A stretch of DNA of 6,181 nt from Planctomycetaceae bacterium (GTDB taxonomy: Bacteria; Planctomycetota; Planctomycetia; Pirellulales; Thermoguttaceae), in assembly GCA_031256755.1 (NCBI GenBank), contig JAIRPZ010000004.1, positions 1 through 6,181 of the forward strand, given 5' to 3'. Every line of letters starts with the position of its first letter. Position 1 is the first letter of the stretch. A program made the position numbers and the translations under genes. Shown here piece after piece: positions 1-5,849 of this stretch. The notes beneath the pieces were generated by a model. That model was not told the DNA's origin, did not search any database, and saw only the letters and a program-made list of their open reading frames with translations.

Positions 1-315
1 GTTGTCCGCAACAGATGTTTCCTGCGTCTGTTGCGGTACGGATGCGTCATCATCTTAAAGTTTTTATCTTTGCATTAACGAGTTTTCCCGCTGCCCGCTT
101 CGATGATAACCTGCAATGAATATTCTTTTCTACACTTGAAGTCGTGAACTATGCCTTTGTTTTGATGAACGCAATCAATCAAAAGCGTCTGATGGTTAAT
201 CACGATTTGCGATTTAATCAAGTGCCGTTTTTTTACCGGAGAGTCAGTCGCGCTGCTTGTTTTTCGGTCTCTCAATGGAATGTTCTGTTACATCAACTAC
301 TATGACAAAATACGT
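1..315 (-). pseudogene. Decayed IS5-family (ISL2-like, DDE) transposase fragment
   Basis: This is a remnant of an insertion-sequence transposase read on the minus strand. From 315 leftward one frame gives 'VDVTEHSIERPKNKQRD', then a TGA stop (244-246), then 'LSGKK'. At a run of seven A residues (228-234 on the plus strand as T) the frame changes, and the second frame continues with 'KKRHLIKSQIVIN' and later 'GIVHDFKCRKE', ending at a TAA (75-77). Past that stop the same frame still reads 'HPYRNRRRKHLL' to the window edge. Spliced together, this follows the known family pattern D-x-T-E-x-x-I-E-R-P...YYSGKKKRH-x-x-K-x-Q...HDFK-x-x-K of IS5/ISL2-type DDE transposases. The Asp in 'VDVTE' would be the first catalytic Asp. 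The expected D-x-GYQG block around the second Asp is unrecognisable ('IIEAGSG'). The N-terminal part is missing: a TAG lies at 316-318 and nothing similar is seen beyond it. The element is therefore inactive. Its terminal repeats are not visible. Confidence 0.8.
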
Positions 316-403
316 CTAGACAGAAATCAACCAAATGCAGAATAAACATAAACACGTCACGTTGATCGTAGTTATTTTATTCTCATTAAAAAGGAGAAAT
401 ACA

Positions 404-475
404 ATGAAAACGAAAGTTCATGAAAAACCGGTTCACGAAATGACTGGCGGCGCAATCCAGAGCGGCAGACCGTAG
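404..475 (+). CDS. Possible 23-residue peptide with double-glycine-like motif
   Basis: A very short open frame starts at ATG 404 and stops at TAG 473-475. Directly seen: AAGGAG at 391-396, seven bases before the ATG, as good a ribosome binding site as any in the window. The product is lysine- and histidine-rich at the front and ends 'HEMTGGAIQSGRP'. Counting back from the second Gly, hydrophobic residues fall at -4 (Met13), -7 (Val10) and -12 (Val5), the spacing known for double-glycine leader peptides, although the usual Glu at -8 is Pro here. That would leave a core of only seven residues, so either the peptide is not a classic precursor or the gene is truncated. No transporter, protease or modifying enzyme is adjacent in this window, and I see no convincing promoter. 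The gene lies between a transposase remnant and a long hairpin. Alternatives are a broken gene start or a chance frame. The function is unknown. Confidence 0.35.
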   Translation: MKTKVHEKPVHEMTGGAIQSGRP

Positions 476-517
476 AATGTTGTATAGACAGCAGACGGCA
501 GACAGCAGCAAGAGAGA

Positions 518-641
518 TAATGAGAGAGCGGTGGGAATTCGCCCGCCGTGTCCTTGCCGGACGGGCATATTTGGTGCGTTTCCGAAATACCGCCCGTGCA
601 ACTAGCACCGGCGGGTGTATGTCCCGCCGCTCTCTCTGTTA
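518..641. repeat. Long imperfect inverted repeat (about 124-base hairpin)
   Basis: The outer arms GAGAGAGCGGTGGGA (522-536) and TCCCGCCGCTCTCTC (622-636) pair over 15 positions with a single G-U. After a small internal loop three more pairs follow (TAA 518-520 with TTA 639-641). Inside, 540-548 pairs with 609-617 (nine pairs, one G-U), 554-557 with 598-601, 561-566 with 592-597, and 568-572 with 585-589, leaving a short apical loop. The whole stretch therefore folds on itself. It begins 18 bases past the nifJ stop (in nifJ orientation), so it could form the 3' end of that mRNA. No T-run follows on either strand, so it is not a standard intrinsic terminator. It could also be a miniature inverted-repeat element: TA dinucleotides flank the arms at 518-519 and 640-641. 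I see no second copy in the window. Confidence 0.75.
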
Positions 642-659
642 ATTGTCCGTCGGCGAGGA

Positions 660-3600
660 CTACCGTTTCGCAGCAGCAAGGGCTGTGTAGAAAGCAAAGC
701 GGTCTTCCACCTCTTGCTGCGTCTGTCCCGCAAGGTTCTCGAAGACTTCCGGCTTCGCCCGATTCAACAACGCAAACCGGTTCTGCTTCAACTCGAAATC
801 CTTCACCGAACCCTCCGGCGTTTTCGACACCACCTCCAACGGCTGCGATTTGCGCGGGTCATACGTGTATAACTGCCAGTAGCCGCATTTCACCGCCTCC
901 TTCTGCAATTCCAAACCAACTTTCGTGTCAATGCCGTGAGCAATGCAGTGAGCATAAGCAATGATGAGCGACGGTCCCGGATACGCTTCCGCCGCACGGA
1001 CGGCTTTAATCGCATGTCCCGCATTCGCACCAAGCGAAATCTGCGCCACAAACACGTTGCCGTATGCCATTGCCATCATGCCGAGGTCTTTTTTCCGCGT
1101 CGGTTTTCCCCCCGCCGCAAACTTCGCCACCGCACCCTTCGGCGTAGATTTCGATGCCTGACCGCCCGTGTTGGAATAAACTTCCGTGTCCAGTACCAAA
1201 ATGTTCACATCCCTGCCGGAAGCCACCACATGGTCCAAACCGCCATAGCCGATGTCGTATGCCCAGCCGTCACCGCCGAATGCCCAAATGCTCCGGCGAA
1301 CCAGCGAATCCGCAATGTTGTAAAGGTTCATGCCCGTCGCCGTCTCTTCGCAACTGCATCCCCCCTGCGAAGAACACTGCATAATCTTCGCCTTCAATGC
1401 CTTCACCCATTCCCGCTGCTGCGCAATTTCCGCCTCCGTTTCCTGCTTGTTGTTCAGCAAATTGTCCACGAGTTCCGCACCGATTTTGTCCCGCTTCGCC
1501 GTGATGATTTCTTTGGCAAATTGGTTTTGCTGGTCAACGGCCGCACGCATGCCGAGTGTGAATTCGGCATTGTCTTCAAAGAGCGAGTTGCACCAAGCCG
1601 GTCCGCGTCCGTTAGCATCCTTCGTGTAAGGCGTAGTGGGCAAGTTCCCGCCGTAAATAGAGGAACAGCCCGTCGCGTTGCCGACAAGCATCCGGTCGCC
1701 GAAGAATTGCGTCACCAGTTTAATATACGGCGTTTCGCCGCAGCCCTGACACGCACCGGAAAATTCAAAGAGCGGCTGCAAAAGTTGCGACCCCTTCGGC
1801 GTGTCCATGTTCACTTTCGACCTGTCCGCATCGGGAATGGAAAGGAAGAAGTCCCAGTTCTCCCGCTCGGCTTCGATAGTGTTTTTCTTGTCTTCCATGT
1901 TGATGGCTTTGCGTCCTTCCTGTTCCTTGTTTTTGCCGGGGCAGTTCTGAACGCAGAGTCCGCAGCCGACACAGTCGTCCGGCGCAATCTGAATGGCGGC
2001 TTTATAGCCGGGGAAATCTTTCAGGTTGTAGTCCTTCGACTTGAACGTTTTCGGTGCTTTGGAAAGCAGCGACGGTTCGATAACTTTGTACCGTATCGCG
2101 GCGTGCGGACAAACCAGTGAACATTGAGCGCATTGAATACAGACATTCGGGTCCCAAACCGGAATGTCGATGGCGATATTCCGTTTTTCGTATTGCGCCG
2201 TTGCGGTCGGAAACGTTCCGTCCGCAGGCAGCGCACTGACCGGCAGTTGACCGCCGCGCGCCGCCAGAATCTCGCCGAGAACTTCCTTGACGAATTTCGG
2301 CGGCTGCCCAACCGTACCGGTGTGCCGCCGGAGTTTCGAGGAAACCGTTTTCGGATAGTTCACCTCTTTCAGTGCCGCAATAGACGCATCCACCGCCGCA
2401 TAGTTTTTCTGGACGACCGCCTCTCCTTTTTTGCCGTAGGTTTTTTTAATCGCCCCTTTGATGTAGCCGATGGCTTCTTCGGCAGTGGCAAAAATATTCG
2501 CCAACTGGAAGAAACATGTCTGCATCACGGTATTCAGACGGTTGCCCATTCCGGCTTCCCGCGCCACCGTGACCGCATCGACAACGTAAAACTTCGCTTT
2601 CTTGCTGATGATGTCCTGCTGGAGTTCCGCCGGCAGATTGTCCCAAACAGTGTCCGGTCCGTAAGGAGAGTTGAGCAGGAACGTTCCCCCTTCGACAAGA
2701 TGCGAAAGCATGTCCAGTTTTTCCGTGAAAACGAATTGGTGGCACGCCACGAAATTCGCTTTCGTGATGAAATAGGAACCCTTAATCGGACGGGGCGAAA
2801 ACCGGAGATGGGAAATCGTGATGCCGCCCGCCTTTTTCGAGTTGTACTCGAAATAACCCTGTGCGGAAAGGTGAGTGTGTTCGCCGACAATTTTGGTCGA
2901 ATCTTTGTTGGCACCGACCGTTCCGTCGCTGCCAAGACCATAGAACAAGCACCGTTTCACGTCGTCCGCTTCGGTGGAAAAATGCGGGTCGAAGGTCAAA
3001 CTTAAATGCGTTACGTCATCGTTGATGCCGACGGTGAATTCTTTTTTCGGCGAAAATTTCGCCAGTTCGTCATAGACCGCTTTGACCATTGCCGGTGAAA
3101 ATTCTTTCGAGGCAAGACCGTAGCGTCCGCGTGTCACCGTCAGTTTATCGCCTGTCCCGTATTCGGCAAGAGCGGCGACAACGTCCTGATAAAGCGGCTC
3201 GCCCATTGCGCCCGGTTCTTTTGTCCGGTCGAGAACGGCGATTTTTTTCACCGATTTCGGCAGGGATTCAACAAAACGTTTGCCGTCAAACGGACGGTAG
3301 AGACGGACGTTGACGAGACCGACTTTTTCGCCGCTTTTGACGTTGTCGAGGTATTCCTCGATGACACCGGTGGAAGACCCCATGGCGACAATGACGCGGT
3401 CGGCATCTTTCGCCCCGAAATAATCGAATAAATGGTAGGCTCTGCCGGTCAGTTTGGCGAATTTGTCCATTTCTTCCTGAACGGCGGCGGGAACTTTCGC
3501 TGTTGTGGAATTTCCGGCTTCGCGTGCCTGAAAAAAGACATCGGGGTCTTGGGCGGTGCCGCGGATAAGCGGATTATCGGGGGACAAAGCCCGCTGCCGG

Positions 3601-4211
3601 AAAGCGGTGATTGCGTCCATATCGAGCATTTGCCGGATAACGTCTTCTGCAATCGGTTCAATCCGGTTGACTTCGTGGGAAGTGCGGAAACCGTCAAAGA
3701 AATGCAGGAACGGCACTTTCGTTTTATAGGTAGAGGCGTAGGCAATCATAGCCATATCGTGGGTTTCCTGTACGGTTCCGCCGCCGAGGAACGCCCAGCC
3801 GGTACTCCGGCACGCCATAATATCGCTGTGGTCGCCGAAAATGGAGAGGGCGTGTGCCGCAACGGTTCGGGCGGAAACGTGGAAAACAGTCGGTGTCTGC
3901 TCGCCGGCGACTTTGAACATAATCGGAATCATCAGGAGTAATCCCTGTGATGCGGTGAATGTACACGTTAGTGAACCGGCTTGCAGCGAGCCGTGAACGG
4001 CACCGGCGGCACCGGCTTCGGACTGCATTTCGATGATATGCGGTACGGTGCCGAAAATATTTTTTGTTCCTTTTGCCGCCCAGTCATCGGCAAGTTCCCC
4101 CATAGTTGACGAGGGGGTGATGGGATAAATCGCCATGACTTCATTGCAGGCATGGGCTATGAGGGCTGCGGCTTCGTTGCCGTCAACCATTTTGAATTTG
4201 CCTTCGCTCAC
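660..4211 (-). CDS. nifJ: Pyruvate:ferredoxin (flavodoxin) oxidoreductase
   Basis: A cytoplasmic homodimer-type enzyme that oxidatively decarboxylates pyruvate with CoA to acetyl-CoA and CO2, passing electrons to ferredoxin or flavodoxin. The product has 1183 residues, the normal single-chain length. Domains in order: pyrimidine/pyruvate-binding N-terminal domain (about 10-245; YPITPSS at 29-35, Glu65, Arg115), domain II (about 260-370), gamma-type domain (about 420-610; GLGSDGTVGANKDST at 425-439), EKR linker region (about 615-680), two [4Fe-4S] ferredoxin motifs (Cys691/694/697/701 and Cys747/750/753/757), then the thiamine-diphosphate domain (about 820-1110) with CQGCGE at 821-826, GCS at 848-850, the GDG...N motif (980-982, Asn1014) and Cys1089. 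Cys821, 824, 849 and 1089 match the ligands of the proximal cluster, so all three clusters appear intact. The long C-terminal extension of Desulfovibrio africanus PFOR is absent. The start is GTG 4211, with AGGAG at 4218-4222 six bases upstream. The gene probably has its own promoter, and no hydrogenase or ferredoxin gene lies nearby. Confidence 0.98.
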   Translation of the reverse strand: MSEGKFKMVDGNEAAALIAHACNEVMAIYPITPSSTMGELADDWAAKGTKNIFGTVPHIIEMQSEAGAAGAVHGSLQAGSLTCTFTASQGLLLMIPIMFKVAGEQTPTVFHVSARTVAAHALSIFGDHSDIMACRSTGWAFLGGGTVQETHDMAMIAYASTYKTKVPFLHFFDGFRTSHEVNRIEPIAEDVIRQMLDMDAITAFRQRALSPDNPLIRGTAQDPDVFFQAREAGNSTTAKVPAAVQEEMDKFAKLTGRAYHLFDYFGAKDADRVIVAMGSSTGVIEEYLDNVKSGEKVGLVNVRLYRPFDGKRFVESLPKSVKKIAVLDRTKEPGAMGEPLYQDVVAALAEYGTGDKLTVTRGRYGLASKEFSPAMVKAVYDELAKFSPKKEFTVGINDDVTHLSLTFDPHFSTEADDVKRCLFYGLGSDGTVGANKDSTKIVGEHTHLSAQGYFEYNSKKAGGITISHLRFSPRPIKGSYFITKANFVACHQFVFTEKLDMLSHLVEGGTFLLNSPYGPDTVWDNLPAELQQDIISKKAKFYVVDAVTVAREAGMGNRLNTVMQTCFFQLANIFATAEEAIGYIKGAIKKTYGKKGEAVVQKNYAAVDASIAALKEVNYPKTVSSKLRRHTGTVGQPPKFVKEVLGEILAARGGQLPVSALPADGTFPTATAQYEKRNIAIDIPVWDPNVCIQCAQCSLVCPHAAIRYKVIEPSLLSKAPKTFKSKDYNLKDFPGYKAAIQIAPDDCVGCGLCVQNCPGKNKEQEGRKAINMEDKKNTIEAERENWDFFLSIPDADRSKVNMDTPKGSQLLQPLFEFSGACQGCGETPYIKLVTQFFGDRMLVGNATGCSSIYGGNLPTTPYTKDANGRGPAWCNSLFEDNAEFTLGMRAAVDQQNQFAKEIITAKRDKIGAELVDNLLNNKQETEAEIAQQREWVKALKAKIMQCSSQGGCSCEETATGMNLYNIADSLVRRSIWAFGGDGWAYDIGYGGLDHVVASGRDVNILVLDTEVYSNTGGQASKSTPKGAVAKFAAGGKPTRKKDLGMMAMAYGNVFVAQISLGANAGHAIKAVRAAEAYPGPSLIIAYAHCIAHGIDTKVGLELQKEAVKCGYWQLYTYDPRKSQPLEVVSKTPEGSVKDFELKQNRFALLNRAKPEVFENLAGQTQQEVEDRFAFYTALAAAKR

Positions 4212-4217
4212 GTTATT

Positions 4218-4222
4218 CTCCT
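4218..4222 (-). promoter_or_regulatory. Ribosome binding site fixing the GTG start of nifJ
   Basis: AGGAG on the minus strand is followed by six bases (AATAAC) and then GTG. This supports the GTG at 4209-4211 as the initiation codon although it is not ATG. The resulting N-terminus (MSEGKFKMVDGNEAAA) fits the usual start of the family. Confidence 0.75.
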
Positions 4223-4268
4223 GATTAAAATAGGGGTAAGTTTGAGGTTATCGTTGTAATGCCTGACC

Positions 4269-4296
4269 ATGATAACCGGTTGCGGCCGAATGTAAA
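4269..4296 (-). promoter_or_regulatory. Predicted sigma-70-type promoter for nifJ
   Basis: On the minus strand TTTACA (4291-4296) and TATCAT (4269-4274) each match the -35 and -10 consensus at five of six positions, with a 16-base spacer. Transcription would start near 4262, giving an untranslated leader of about 50 bases that contains the AGGAG site. It sits in the 115-base gap after aat, so nifJ can probably be transcribed separately from the genes upstream. This is a consensus match only. The true consensus of this organism is unknown. Confidence 0.5.
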
Positions 4297-4326
4297 GTAG
4301 GCAGGAGAATTTCACACGGGAAAATT

Positions 4327-5022
4327 TTATACGGAAGGATTCTGCACGCCGGCAGAATTGACCGTTCCGAAATTTCTTTCACACCGCACCGCCGTTTCAA
4401 GCCGCCGGAGATATTCCTGCCGGGAGATTTCGACTGCACCGAAGCGGGCTGTGTGCGCCGTTTTCATTTGAATATCCGCCAGCAAATAACCCTGTTTTTG
4501 TAAATGACGGATCAAATATGTCAACGCCACTTTCGATGCGTCGCGCTCCCGGTAAAACATGGATTCGGCGGCAAACAGTCCGCCGACGGCCACACCATAC
4601 ACTCCGCCGGCAAGTTGTCCGTTCCGCCATGTTTCCACGCTGTGCGCTAGACCGAGCCGGTGCAGATGAATATAAGCGTCCGTCAATTCCGGGGTGATCC
4701 AAGTTCCGTCTTCATTGTGCCGCTCCGCACAGCCGCGGATCACTCCGGGGAAATCCGTATCCGAAACAACATGAAAACGCCCGCTTCCGCAAGTCCGGTC
4801 AAGACGGCGGGGAACATGAAACTGATCAAACTCGAAAACCGACCGGGGATCGGGCGAAAACCAGCCGGTACAGAATGCTCCTCGCCGGTAAGGATGCGGA
4901 AAAGGCCAAGGGAAAATTCCGTGCGTATAAGCATCGATCAGCCGGTCCGGGGAAAGATCGCTGCAAACACAGAGGAAACCGGACTCATCGGCTTCTCCGG
5001 CATCAGGAAAAAAGCGGGACAT
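4327..5022 (-). CDS. aat: Leucyl/phenylalanyl-tRNA-protein transferase
   Basis: A cytoplasmic enzyme that transfers Leu or Phe from aminoacyl-tRNA to proteins with N-terminal Arg or Lys, making them substrates for ClpS/ClpAP (the bacterial N-degron pathway). The product has 231 residues against 234 in E. coli. Family motifs in order: AYTHGIFPWP (31-40), WFSPDPR (54-60), TWITPEL (107-113), AHSVETW...GGVYGVAVGGLFAAESMF (126-156) and LADIQ...HTARFGA (181-196). Glu153, Asp183 and Gln185 correspond to E. coli Glu156, Asp186 and Gln188, so the active site looks intact. The start is the only one available: ATG 5022 follows an in-frame TGA four codons upstream. No Shine-Dalgarno sequence is visible before it. 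The usual 'L-x-A/V-GGDLSP' motif reads 'LCVCSDLSP' here (17-25), losing the glycine pair. It lies 43 bases after the alpha-CTD gene on the same strand and may share its transcript. The 3' end is followed by the nifJ promoter region. Confidence 0.95.
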   Translation of the reverse strand: MSRFFPDAGEADESGFLCVCSDLSPDRLIDAYTHGIFPWPFPHPYRRGAFCTGWFSPDPRSVFEFDQFHVPRRLDRTCGSGRFHVVSDTDFPGVIRGCAERHNEDGTWITPELTDAYIHLHRLGLAHSVETWRNGQLAGGVYGVAVGGLFAAESMFYRERDASKVALTYLIRHLQKQGYLLADIQMKTAHTARFGAVEISRQEYLRRLETAVRCERNFGTVNSAGVQNPSV

Positions 5023-5065
5023 AAAATCGGGTCGTCAAGGACTTGATCGTTTCCGCTCTTTTTAT

Positions 5066-5347
5066 TTAGGCGGATTTTGCGGTTTGCGGACGGCGGTCTG
5101 CCCGGTAAAATCCAAGACGTTCCAAAGCGAGGTATACGTCTTCAAGCGTTTTTTCCCCGAAATTGGCGATTTGCAGCAAGTCTGCCCGTGTACAGGCAAG
5201 CAACTCGCCGATGGTGCAGATGCCCTGTTCGTCAAGGCAGTTCGTTGTCCGCACCGACAACCCCAATTCGGCGGTACTCCATTCGAGTTTTTTTTCCAAT
5301 TCTTTCTGTTCAATGTACGACTTATCAAGCGGGATCCGCGTTCCCAT
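5066..5347 (-). CDS. Free-standing RNA polymerase alpha C-terminal-domain-like protein
   Basis: A 93-residue protein consisting of a charged N-terminal helix (about 10-22, KSYIEQKELEKKLEW) and one helix-hairpin-helix domain of the RNA polymerase alpha CTD type (about 25-80: 'ELGLSVRTTNCL', 'TIGELL', 'NFGEKTLEDV'). No assembly domain (alpha NTD) is present, so it is not rpoA. Compared with E. coli alpha CTD, Arg33, Asn36, Cys37, Gly64 and Lys66 match Arg265, Asn268, Cys269, Gly296 and Lys298, and Thr67 replaces Ser299. The residues that contact UP-element DNA are therefore largely kept. From family knowledge such single-domain proteins are annotated in planctomycetes and relatives, without a firm function. 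DNA binding or interference with alpha-CTD contacts is my inference. I chose ATG 5347 because AAGGAGG (5356-5362) lies eight bases upstream. A start at 5392 would put that site inside the gene. It probably heads a unit with aat, 43 bases downstream. Confidence 0.85.
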   Translation of the reverse strand: MGTRIPLDKSYIEQKELEKKLEWSTAELGLSVRTTNCLDEQGICTIGELLACTRADLLQIANFGEKTLEDVYLALERLGFYRADRRPQTAKSA

Positions 5348-5355
5348 CGTCTCTT

Positions 5356-5362
5356 CCTCCTT
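5356..5362 (-). promoter_or_regulatory. Strong ribosome binding site deciding the alpha-CTD-like start
   Basis: AAGGAGG on the minus strand is near-perfectly complementary to the 16S rRNA tail and lies eight bases before ATG 5347. It rules in the 93-residue product over a longer 108-residue reading whose extra 15 residues would be encoded by the leader and this site. Confidence 0.8.
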
Positions 5363-5393
5363 GCAGTATTTTCTGAAAATGCTGTTTAACAAT

Positions 5394-5411
5394 GTTGTTT
5401 GAGTTGTTTGA
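5394..5411. repeat. Tandem 9-base direct repeat upstream of the alpha-CTD-like gene
   Basis: GTTGTTTGA occurs twice head to tail (5394-5402 and 5403-5411). The second copy also forms a small hairpin with the following bases (GTTGT 5403-5407 with ACAAC 5411-5415). On the minus strand it lies about 47-64 bases before the alpha-CTD-like start, overlapping a weak promoter-like TTGTCA (5409-5414). It could be an operator or just low-complexity sequence. Confidence 0.45.
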
Positions 5412-5495
5412 CAACGCCCGTTTTCCAGCCATCCGTTTTATCAGGATTGCCTCCGGCGGTACTTTTTGTGCTTGGCAATGCGGCTCTGCGGCGGC

Positions 5496-5690
5496 TTATT
5501 TTGTGTGATAATCTGTCAGCCCGGACGTGCGGATCACGCCTGCCTGTGCTGATGCCGGCGGGAAAATTTCCCGGACAACAAATGTGGAGCCGATTCCGAC
5601 AATAAAGGCGGCGGCTAAAACAACCCATTGACGCACGGATAATCCGTCCCGTTTCCGCTTTATGCGGAGTCCGTTTTCATTTAATTTCAT
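5496..5690 (-). CDS. Small single-span membrane protein, unknown function
   Basis: A 64-residue hypothetical protein. The N-terminus is strongly basic (MKLNENGLRIKRKRDGLSVR), followed by a hydrophobic segment at about 20-38 (QWVVLAAAFIVGIGSTFVV) and a tail of about 26 residues containing 'FPPASAQAG'. By the positive-inside rule the tail should be outside the cytoplasm. 'ASAQA' could be read as a signal-peptidase site, leaving only about 12 residues, so a retained membrane anchor is more likely. I chose ATG 5690. A TTG at 5699 would add three residues, and neither has a visible Shine-Dalgarno sequence. Support for it being real: a good promoter about 45 bases upstream on the same strand, codon use like the neighbours, and no competing gene. 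I do not recognise a family. It precedes the alpha-CTD-like gene by 148 bases. Confidence 0.6.
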   Translation of the reverse strand: MKLNENGLRIKRKRDGLSVRQWVVLAAAFIVGIGSTFVVREIFPPASAQAGVIRTSGLTDYHTK

Positions 5691-5736
5691 CGTGAACAAG
5701 GGAATAAAACCCGAATAATTGTTCCAATATCACCGT

Positions 5737-5765
5737 ATTGTAACCGAAATTCCCCCGCTTGTCCA
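5737..5765 (-). promoter_or_regulatory. Predicted sigma-70-type promoter for the small membrane protein
   Basis: On the minus strand TGGACA (5760-5765) and TACAAT (5737-5742) each match the -35 and -10 consensus at five of six positions with the ideal 17-base spacer. Transcription would start near 5730, about 40 bases before ATG 5690. It may also serve the downstream alpha-CTD-like gene and aat, since no clear terminator is seen between 5348 and 5495. Confidence 0.55.
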
Positions 5766-5777
5766 GACCGGTTTCAG

Positions 5778-5826
5778 AAAAAACGAAAAAATGCCCGGCA
5801 TAAAATTGGTCGGGAAAAGAGGCATT
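5778..5826 (-). terminator. Putative intrinsic terminator after the pentapeptide-repeat gene
   Basis: On the minus strand, AATGCC (5821-5826) can pair with GGCATT (5790-5795), and the 3' side runs into T-rich sequence (TTTTTT at about 5785-5790 and again at 5778-5783). A smaller alternative stem, ATGC-CGG-GCAT (5791-5801 region), sits directly against the same T-run. It lies about 24 bases past the stop of the pentapeptide-repeat gene and before the next promoter, as expected for a transcript end. The stem is short and the larger loop long, so confidence is moderate. Confidence 0.5.
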
Positions 5827-5849
5827 CTTTCGGCAGTTTCCCGATTGCC

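Noticed and set aside
486..508. AGACAGCAG direct repeat (486-494 and 500-508)
   Set aside because: Only two short copies in a low-complexity CAG/GAC-rich stretch. Too little to call an element.
372..608. 78-residue minus-strand open frame
   Set aside because: It spans the hairpin and the peptide region, has low-quality composition and no ribosome binding site, and is not supported as a gene.
518..641. Hairpin as a standard intrinsic terminator of nifJ
   Set aside because: No run of T follows the stem on the nifJ strand (or the other strand), so the usual criterion is not met.
548..964. 138-residue plus-strand open frame, Pro/Ser-rich
   Set aside because: It starts inside the long hairpin and overlaps the 3' end of nifJ antisense. 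It has no ribosome binding site and no motif.
936..2120. 394-residue plus-strand open frame
   Set aside because: It lies wholly antisense to nifJ, is Arg-rich and shows no family motif. It is a codon-bias shadow of the real gene.
2124..3005. 293-residue plus-strand open frame
   Set aside because: It is also antisense within nifJ, with biased composition and no recognisable domain. The minus-strand frame is an unambiguous oxidoreductase.
5348..5392. N-terminal 15-residue extension of the alpha-CTD-like protein
   Set aside because: It would place the strong AAGGAGG site inside the coding region. The ATG at 5347 has the site at proper spacing.
5386..5628. 80-residue minus-strand open frame
   Set aside because: It overlaps the small membrane protein in another frame, is Arg/Cys-rich and lacks any motif.
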